A stretch of 41,892 bases of DNA. Source: Actinomyces dentalis DSM 19115. Its GTDB lineage: Bacteria > Actinomycetota > Actinomycetes > Actinomycetales > Actinomycetaceae. Where the stretch lies: assembly GCF_000429225.1 (NCBI RefSeq), contig NZ_AUBL01000038.1, positions 1-41,892 of the forward strand, written 5' to 3'. This document shows, in pieces, positions 1 through 5,855 of the stretch; the first letter of the stretch is position 1, and every line of letters starts with the position of its first letter. A program made the position numbers and the translations under genes. The notes under the pieces were generated by a model. That model saw nothing but the letters and a program-made list of their open reading frames with translations. It did no database searches and was not told the origin of the DNA.

Positions 1-257
1 TGGGGATGCCGGTGCTGGCCGACAAGGGGTACCAGGGGGCGGGGATCGGCGTGCTGACCCCCACGAAGAACCCCTGCCCGACACCGGACGAGGAGACCCG
101 CAACAACCTGCTGTCCGCCATGCGGGCCCCGGCCGAGAGGGCCAATGCCATGTTCAAGCACTTCAGGGCCCTGCAACGAGTCTCCCTCGACCCCGCCGCC
201 ATCACCACGATCATGGCCGCCGCCCTCGTCATCATCACCCTCTGGCGCGATTCCTGA
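1..257 (+). CDS. IS5-type transposase, C-terminal fragment (gene enters from left edge)
   Basis: The reading frame is open to the window edge, so the gene is 5'-truncated by the window, not necessarily in the genome. About 84 residues are visible. They contain VLADKGYQGAG, then TPTKNP, a conserved ERANAMFKHFRALQRVS stretch and a hydrophobic C-terminus. This is the usual end of DDE transposases of the IS5 superfamily (DDE_Tnp_4 type); the Glu in ERAN is the likely third catalytic residue of the DDE triad. The stop lies 24 bp before a terminal repeat (264-281), as expected for the right end of a compact IS. Whether the whole element is intact cannot be seen here. Confidence 0.85.
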   Translation, partial: GMPVLADKGYQGAGIGVLTPTKNPCPTPDEETRNNLLSAMRAPAERANAMFKHFRALQRVSLDPAAITTIMAAALVIITLWRDS

Positions 258-263
258 CACGAA

Positions 264-281
264 CCCTGGTGAGAAAGGCTC
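264..281. repeat. Right terminal inverted repeat of the IS5-type element
   Basis: Read outward-in on the minus strand this is GAGCCTTTCTCACCAGGG. The same end sequence occurs at both ends of the elements at 1753-2233 and 29895-30414 and, decayed, near 32712. The IS probably ends at 281; the next three bases are AAT, the same triplet that flanks the first MITE. Confidence 0.75.
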
Positions 282-397
282 AATGGGCCGCACTTTTGCG
301 CGAGCAGTCTGAATAGGTCGCAATTAATTTTCACATGCTCGGCCAGTGGAATCGTCCGCAGCCTCGACGGAGAGGGGTATTGGGGTAGGTTATCGGT

Positions 398-1768
398 ATG
401 GTGATAGCGCGATTGACGGAAGTCAGGCTCCTCCGTTTCAAGTCCTTTCGCGGAGCGACGGTCCCTCTCGGGGGTCTGACGATCCTGACTGGGCGCAATT
501 CGAGTGGCAAGTCGAATGTTCTCGATGCGATCGGGGTGCTGTCACGAATCTCCGGCGGAGAACCTCTCGGCGATGCCCTCGACGGCGGACGCCGAGAGGG
601 CGGTCCGGTGCGCGGCGGCTCGCGCGGGTGTGCCCCTTACGGGGAGACCTCATTCAAAATCGGGTGCCGGATCGAAATCGGCGGCGACGGGACCGTCCTG
701 GACTACGATGTCGAGATCGGGGTGGATCCGACTCTGAATATCCTAGACGAGAGGCTCGCGCAAACCGGCGCCGGGGAGGAGAAGATCTGGTTCGAGGTCA
801 AGCGTGCGAGTCGGGAGAGCCTGGAGGTATCCTACAGAAGCGGCGTGAACGGATCCAGCCGGTTAGTTGCGATGCGCAACGACCGGAGTGTTCTGGGGCA
901 GATCGGGACCGCACTGATTGTCGAGACGGCAACCGTTCGGCAACTGGTCGGACGTGCGATGACGGTGGCGGACGCGCTGGCCAACACCTTCGACCTGGAT
1001 CCCGCGCCGCAGTTGATGCGGAATTATGTCCCGCCGGGGGAGTACCGGCTGAGAAGGAACGGCGAGAATCTGGCCGCCACCGTTCTTCATCTTCGGACTG
1101 CGGATCCGGGGCGGTTCCAGGATCTGGAGGACATGGTGCGCATCGTCTCGGATTGCAATGTGGAATCCCTCGATTTTTCCCGGACCGATGAGGGTCGGGT
1201 CATGCTTGCTCTTGACGAGGGGAGGGGAAGACGCACTACGGCCAGGCTCATGAGTGACGGGATCCTGCGTTTCAGCGCGGTGACCACGGCCCTGATGACG
1301 GCGTCGACATCGCTTGATATCGGTGGATCCGGTCCGGCCAGTCCCGCGTTCGATGCACCCGCCCCCGGAGTCGTGCTCGCGATCGAGGAGATCGAGAACG
1401 GACTCCACCCCTCTCACGCGGCGCGTCTGCTCGACCTAGTCGAAAGCGTCTCCCGGCAGCCGGGCGTTTCGGTGCTGCTGACGACGCACAGTCCGGCCCT
1501 CCTCGACGCAATCGATGGAAAGGCGATCCGTGATGTTCTCGTGTGTTATGGCGGTCGAGTCTCCCCCCCTGATCGATATGCCGGGGTACGCGACGGCAAT
1601 GGCCGGAGGAGGTCTCGGGCGCGTGGTGAGCCAGGGCGGCCTCGTATCAGCCGGGACTCAGGGCGCCGACGACTACTCCGGGTTCCTGCACCTGATCGGG
1701 GCGGAATCATGAACGTCTGGTTCATCGATACTTCTGTTCTCGATCAGATAATGAGCCTTTCTCACTAG
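398..1768 (+). CDS. AAA ATPase (SMC/OLD-like), frameshifted near its end
   Basis: The protein starts with an SMC-like N-terminus and a Walker A GRNSSGKSN (about residues 33-41). Later come an ABC-type Walker B region LAIEEIENGLHP and a switch-His segment LLTTHSPALLDAI. This is an AAA_15/AAA_21-type ATPase as found in standalone and defence-associated ATPases. Conserved coding runs in one frame to about 1560; after a run of seven C (1563-1569) the family-like ending LIDMPGYATAMAGGG continues in the next frame and stops at 1712. Removing one C restores a single gene ending at 1712. Uncorrected, the frame reads on into the downstream gene remnant and stops at 1768 inside a MITE. This could be a mutation, a phase-variable tract or a sequencing error. 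No good ribosome binding site is visible at 398. Confidence 0.7.
   Translation: MVIARLTEVRLLRFKSFRGATVPLGGLTILTGRNSSGKSNVLDAIGVLSRISGGEPLGDALDGGRREGGPVRGGSRGCAPYGETSFKIGCRIEIGGDGTVLDYDVEIGVDPTLNILDERLAQTGAGEEKIWFEVKRASRESLEVSYRSGVNGSSRLVAMRNDRSVLGQIGTALIVETATVRQLVGRAMTVADALANTFDLDPAPQLMRNYVPPGEYRLRRNGENLAATVLHLRTADPGRFQDLEDMVRIVSDCNVESLDFSRTDEGRVMLALDEGRGRRTTARLMSDGILRFSAVTTALMTASTSLDIGGSGPASPAFDAPAPGVVLAIEEIENGLHPSHAARLLDLVESVSRQPGVSVLLTTHSPALLDAIDGKAIRDVLVCYGGRVSPPDRYAGVRDGNGRRRSRARGEPGRPRISRDSGRRRLLRVPAPDRGGIMNVWFIDTSVLDQIMSLSH
1709..1768 (+). pseudogene. Remnant of a PIN-like partner gene of the ATPase
   Basis: An ATG overlaps the restored stop of the ATPase (ATGA at 1709-1712), the normal sign of translational coupling. 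The peptide begins MNVWFIDTSVLDQI and is then interrupted by the MITE. An early FIDTSVL is the start of PIN-domain-like nucleases (first acidic residue of the active site). After the MITE there is no continuation; the sequence runs into the 3' flank of the GH1 gene. Only 14 native codons remain, so the gene is dead. The PIN assignment rests on this short stretch and is tentative. Confidence 0.5.
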
Positions 1769-2233
1769 AAGCGGCGTCCCAGAGGCTGGAATCGGTGCGG
1801 CGGAGCCTGATTCCCGGTGTGGTCCTGGCGGAGGGCCGCTCCCGGGTGATGCGGTTCCTCTTGGGTCGTGCGGGGGTGTTGCACATTCGAGGGCGGCGCC
1901 TCCGCGGGCGGATTCCGAGTTTTCCGCATGATTCCGCACCCTTACTAGAACGTCGGTTTCCAGTGGAAGGGCTCCCATGTGCACAGGAACCCGCCCTGCA
2001 CATGGGAGAATTTCAACGGCGTTGAGCGCCGAGGCGTTTCCGCATGATTCCACCGATCCGCCGCCAACCGATCCCGGTCGAATGTGCAACACCGCCCCGA
2101 CCGGTCCCAACAGCGTATCCGGGCCCGACGACACCACCCCGACACCGCGGACACGACGCCGTCCCGCGCCCGTCCTCCCGCGCCATAGCGCCGGTCCTAG
2201 ACCCCGCACCACCACTCCTGGTGAGAAAGGCTC
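1753..2233. mobile_element. MITE 1, 481-bp non-autonomous element with IS5-type ends
   Basis: The left end is GAGCCTTTCTCACTAGAAG and the right end, on the minus strand, is GAGCCTTTCTCACCAGGAG. The ends match those of the IS at 264-281. A three-base target duplication AAT flanks the element (1750-1752 and 2234-2236). There is no credible gene inside. The interior is built of nested repeats: an inverted pair GGTGTTGCACATTCGA (1875-1890) and its complement (2078-2093), a direct repeat TTTCCGCATGATTCC (1921-1935 and 2037-2051), and a 12-bp hairpin CTCCCATGTGCA (1972-1983 with 1997-2008). Transposition in trans by the IS5-type transposase is inferred from the shared ends. Confidence 0.8.
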
Positions 2234-2308
2234 AATCCCGGTTCCGCCGGTCTCGCGTGTCTTTTCCGCCGGTTTCGGTGAAGGGGCGGGCGGCGGGTGG
2301 CGGCGGGT

Positions 2309-3634
2309 TCAGGCCTGCGGCTCCAGCGAGGCGGCGTTCTCCGCGGCGACGCCCCCCAGCCAGGCCAGCGAGGGCTTGGGGGCGCGCTCGAAGTCGTGGG
2401 CGCGGTCGACGGCGATGAGGCCGAAGGTCGGTTCCCAGCGGCCCCACTCGTAGTTGTCGAGCAGGGACCAGTGGCAGTAGCCGCGCACGTCGACGCCGTC
2501 GGCCGCGGCCGCGACGAGGCCGCGCAGGGCCTCGCGGGTGTAGGCGATGCGGCGGGCGTCGTCGGCGGTGGCGATGCCGTTCTCGGTGACGACCATGGGC
2601 TTGCGGTAGCGCTCCCAGTAGCGGCGCAGGTTGATGGCCAGGGCGTCGGGGCGGTAGGCCCACCCGGTGAGGGTGTTGTCGGGGGAGTCGGGGTGGGGCA
2701 CGGGGCCGTCTGCGTCGACCGGCTGGGAGGTGTAGGACTGCACGCCGATGAAGTCGTCCTGCTCGCAGGCGTCGAGGTAGACGCCCTCCCACTGGCGGAA
2801 GACGCGCTCCCAGACCTCCTCGTTGCCGGGCGTGGGCGTGAAGGCCTGGCCGGCGGGCGACCATCCGATCCTGGCGCCCGGCACCCGATCGCGCAGCACC
2901 TTCCTGGCGGCCTCGTGCATGGCGATAATGGGGGCGGCCATCTCCGGGGGAGGGGCGGGCAGCGCGGGACGGGCATCGGCGGACCCGTCATCGTCCCCGG
3001 TCTCGGCCCCGTCGCCGACCCCGTCGCCGTTCCCGGGCCCGTCGTCCTTCTCATCGTCGCCCGCGGGCCGGGCGATCCCGTCCCCGGCCGCCTGCCGGGA
3101 GTGCTCGGCGTCCTGGGCGGCCAGCGTCATGAGGCCGAACAGGGCGAGTATGTTGGGCTCGTTGATGGTGATGATCCAGGGCACGTCGTGGAGGATCTCG
3201 CTGACGCAGTCGACGTAGCGGGCGAAGAGCCCGGGCGTGCGGGGCCCCGCAATGCCGCCCTCGGCGGCGAGCCAGGCCGGGGAGGTGAAGTGGTGGAGCG
3301 TCACCAGCGGGGTGAGGCCGTGCTCGTGGCAGGCGTCGATCATGTCGCGGTAGTGGAGGAGCTCGGCGCGGGAGAAGCGGCCCTTGACCGGCTCGATGCG
3401 GGCCCACTCGATGGAGAAGCGGTAGGCGTTCAGCCCTCCCTCGGCCGCCAGGCGGACGTCCTCGCGGTAGCGGTGGTAGGAGTCGCAGGCGTCGCCGGAG
3501 CGCTCCTGGAACATCGGGTTGCCCGGACCGGCCGCGTTCTCGGCGGCCCAGAAGTCCGAGGCGAGGTTGTTGCCCTCGATCTGATGGGCGGCCGTGGAGG
3601 CTCCCCAGAGGAAATCTTCGCGCAGGATGGTCAT
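2309..3634 (-). CDS. GH1 family beta-glucosidase/beta-glycosidase
   Basis: This is a cytoplasmic glycoside hydrolase of family 1 that would release a terminal beta-linked sugar with retention, for example glucose left on an aglycone after rhamnose removal. It opens with EDFLWGASTAAHQIEG. The acid/base Glu is in TINEPN (E159) and the nucleophile in VVTENG (about E350). At 441 aa it is near the family norm, with no signal peptide. Oddly, about residues 170-220 form a low-complexity, Asp/Gly/Ala-rich insert (GDDEKDDGPGNGDG and so on) not present in the second GH1 of the locus. The start is supported by AGAGG upstream of the ATG. An operator-like site lies 34 bp upstream (3668-3679). It follows the CocE-type gene on the same strand by 168 bp, so it could be read from its own promoter or as the operon end. 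Exact substrate unknown. Confidence 0.92.
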   Translation of the reverse strand: MTILREDFLWGASTAAHQIEGNNLASDFWAAENAAGPGNPMFQERSGDACDSYHRYREDVRLAAEGGLNAYRFSIEWARIEPVKGRFSRAELLHYRDMIDACHEHGLTPLVTLHHFTSPAWLAAEGGIAGPRTPGLFARYVDCVSEILHDVPWIITINEPNILALFGLMTLAAQDAEHSRQAAGDGIARPAGDDEKDDGPGNGDGVGDGAETGDDDGSADARPALPAPPPEMAAPIIAMHEAARKVLRDRVPGARIGWSPAGQAFTPTPGNEEVWERVFRQWEGVYLDACEQDDFIGVQSYTSQPVDADGPVPHPDSPDNTLTGWAYRPDALAINLRRYWERYRKPMVVTENGIATADDARRIAYTREALRGLVAAAADGVDVRGYCHWSLLDNYEWGRWEPTFGLIAVDRAHDFERAPKPSLAWLGGVAAENAASLEPQA

Positions 3635-3667
3635 GGTTCGGCCTCTTTCGTTGTCGAAGGTCTCGGG

Positions 3668-3679
3668 TGAATCGTCTCA
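3668..3679. promoter_or_regulatory. Operator-like site upstream of GH1 gene
   Basis: TGAATCGTCTCA fits the motif TGAAnCGnTTCA with one mismatch and lies 34 bp upstream of the GH1 start. It is the weakest of the six sites, and no clear -35/-10 pair was seen beside it. Confidence 0.45.
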
Positions 3680-3802
3680 GGTCCTGGTGGCGGGGAGCAG
3701 GGGTGGGCGAAGCGCAGCGGCGGCTTGGCGGGCAGCTCGGGTCCCGGCGGCGGGGCGGGGGGCCGACCCCGGCGCCGGGGAGCGGGGCCGCCCCCGGCGC
3801 CG

Positions 3803-5650
3803 CTACGACCGGTCCCGGCTGAGGACGGCGAGGTCGACCAGGGGCAGGAGCAGCGCGCTCGGGCGGGCGGCGTCGTGGTGCACGGTGATCTCCACCGGCG
3901 CCCCGCCCGCCGGATCGGCCACGTCGTAGCGCGGCCAGCACGAGCCCGCCAGGTCCAGGCGGAGGCGGTGCCCGGCGGGCACGTGCACGCCGGTGGCCCA
4001 CATGTCCACCTCCACCTCGACCGCCACGCCCGGGGTCAACGGGTCGCGCCGGTCCGTCCCGCGTCGGGCGGACAGGCGCAGCACGCCGTCGGTGAGCAGG
4101 ACGGAGGCGCCGTCGGGCAGGACCTCGGTGAGGGCGGCGTGCAGGTGCGCGTCGACGGCGTCGGCGCTCACCCAGGCGCGCAGCCGCACCGGCCCCAGGA
4201 CGGTGACCGGCTCGGCCAGGGGCGGTCCGGTGAACACGGCGACGTCGTCGCGCGCCTCGACGCCGCGCTGATCGTGCGGCCCGGCGCTCTCCGGCGGGCC
4301 CATGAGCATCTGGCCGCCCTGCGTGGGGACGGGGTCGGCGGGGTCGTGGGTCCAGGATGTGGCGCCGACGGCGGCCCCCGCCTCGTCGGGCGCGAGCAGG
4401 GCGCCGCCGTCGGCGAGCCTCCAGGCCGTCTCCTCGGCGTCCGGTGCCGGCCAGGCGGGCAGGTCGATCCAGCGCCCGGCCCCCATGATGTAGACGCGCA
4501 CCGGGTCGCGGGGCAGGCGCGCGGCGGCCGCCCCGTCCCCCAGGGCCGCCCTCCAGAAGTCGACCGTGAGCTCGCCCAGCCCCGACTCCCGCGTGCCGCC
4601 GCCGGGGAAGGAGCGCCCGGCCAGGTGCCCGTCGAAGGCCAGGTGCGTCCACGGGCCGATGACCAGGCGCTGGCCCGCCCCGGCCGGGCCGTCGGCCATG
4701 GCGCGGTAGTTGCGCAGGGTGCCGCCCAGGAACAGGTCGTACCAGCCGGCGACGTGGAGCGCGGGCACGTCCAGGGCGGCCAGGGCCCGCCAGGGGTAGG
4801 CGATCGACTCCCAGTGGGCGTCGTGCAGCGGGTGGGCGAGCCAGTCGGCCACGTGGCCGCCGGCCGTGTGCGCCCGCGCCAGCCTGCGGGCGGCCTCCGC
4901 CATGCCCACGCGCGCCAGGAAGGGCGTGAAGTCCTCCATCGGCTCGGGCAGGAGCTCCTGGGGCGCGTCCTCCCGCCCGTCGCGCGCCAGTCCCGCGCGC
5001 ACCTGCTGGCGCGCCCACTCGTAGACGGGGCCGGCCATGAGCACGCCCCCGCGCATGGCCAGGTCCTCGTCGTAGGTGGAGGGGGCGACCCAGGCGGTCA
5101 TCGCCGCCAGGTGCTCGGTGGAGGCCAGGGCCGCGGTGAACTGGGTGGTGGTCAGGTAGGAGTTGCCGAAGGTGATGACGCGCCCGTCGCACCAGGGCAG
5201 GTCGGCCAGGGCCCGGCGCGCGGCCACGCCGTCGGAGGCCTCATCGGCGTGGAAGCGGAAGTCGCCGTCGGAGATGTCCGTGCCGCGGCAGGCCTGGGCG
5301 ACGACGGCGAAGCCCTCCTCGACGGCCCGGTCCAGGCCCACCGCCGTCTGCATCCCCAGGCAGGCCGCCATGAGGCCGGGCGCGGCGGGATCCTCGCCCA
5401 GGTCCTGGGCGATCATGGGGCGCCAGGACCCGAAGTAGGGGCAGCGGGTCAGCAGGACCGGGTGGGCGGCGCCGTCGTCGGGGCGCACGACGTCGGCCCG
5501 CAGGATCGTGCCGTCGGGCATCGGGATCGGCAGGATCTCGTGGGCGGCGCGCGAGGCGGCTCCGCCCGGCTCGGGCATCAGGAGCTCCTGGTGCAGCTGC
5601 CCGGGGCTCTCGGGCGGGGCGGCGTCGGCGGCGTCAGCGGTGTCGGTCAT
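3803..5650 (-). CDS. CocE/NonD-type alpha/beta hydrolase (X-Pro dipeptidyl-peptidase S15-like)
   Basis: A 615-aa hydrolase of the CocE/NonD family. The N-terminal alpha/beta-hydrolase core carries the nucleophile in GNSY (S164). CRGTDISDG lies about 30 residues before it, as is typical of the family. The C-terminal half is the jelly-roll domain (VRLRAWVSADAVDAHL, LRLDLAGSCWPRYD). Family members cleave esters or amides of bulky substrates. In this setting an acyl-esterase acting on acylated glycosides is the simplest guess, but substrate cannot be read from sequence. The start at 5650 was chosen over an in-frame ATG at 5680 because AAGGAG sits 7 bases upstream of it. The gene follows the first GH78 gene (gap 205 bp) on the same strand and precedes GH1. 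Confidence 0.85.
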   Translation of the reverse strand: MTDTADAADAAPPESPGQLHQELLMPEPGGAASRAAHEILPIPMPDGTILRADVVRPDDGAAHPVLLTRCPYFGSWRPMIAQDLGEDPAAPGLMAACLGMQTAVGLDRAVEEGFAVVAQACRGTDISDGDFRFHADEASDGVAARRALADLPWCDGRVITFGNSYLTTTQFTAALASTEHLAAMTAWVAPSTYDEDLAMRGGVLMAGPVYEWARQQVRAGLARDGREDAPQELLPEPMEDFTPFLARVGMAEAARRLARAHTAGGHVADWLAHPLHDAHWESIAYPWRALAALDVPALHVAGWYDLFLGGTLRNYRAMADGPAGAGQRLVIGPWTHLAFDGHLAGRSFPGGGTRESGLGELTVDFWRAALGDGAAAARLPRDPVRVYIMGAGRWIDLPAWPAPDAEETAWRLADGGALLAPDEAGAAVGATSWTHDPADPVPTQGGQMLMGPPESAGPHDQRGVEARDDVAVFTGPPLAEPVTVLGPVRLRAWVSADAVDAHLHAALTEVLPDGASVLLTDGVLRLSARRGTDRRDPLTPGVAVEVEVDMWATGVHVPAGHRLRLDLAGSCWPRYDVADPAGGAPVEITVHHDAARPSALLLPLVDLAVLSRDRS

Positions 5651-5717
5651 GTCGGGCTCCTTGCGCTTCTGGGCGGCCACTGTGCTCGAGGGTACGGGTC
5701 CGGGCCGGTCCCGGCGG

Positions 5718-5730
5718 CCGTTTCGAACGG
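5718..5730. promoter_or_regulatory. Short palindrome upstream of the CocE-type gene
   Basis: CCGTTTCGAACGG is a nearly perfect CG-centred palindrome in the 205-bp gap between the GH78 stop and the hydrolase start. It has the look of a LacI-type operator but differs from the TGAAnCGnTTCA motif. Function uncertain. Confidence 0.25.
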
Positions 5731-5855
5731 GAGCCCGTCCGGGGCGCCGCGCGGGACGGGCGGACCGGTCCCGGGGTGGGGGCCGGATTGCTGCGAGGCG
5801 ACGGCGGACCGGTCCCGGGGGCCGGACCGGCCGATCCGGCCCCCGCCGGCGGGCC

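Noticed and set aside
1795..2215. Small open frames inside MITE 1
   Set aside because: No ribosome sites or recognisable content; the frames cross hairpins and direct repeats of the element.
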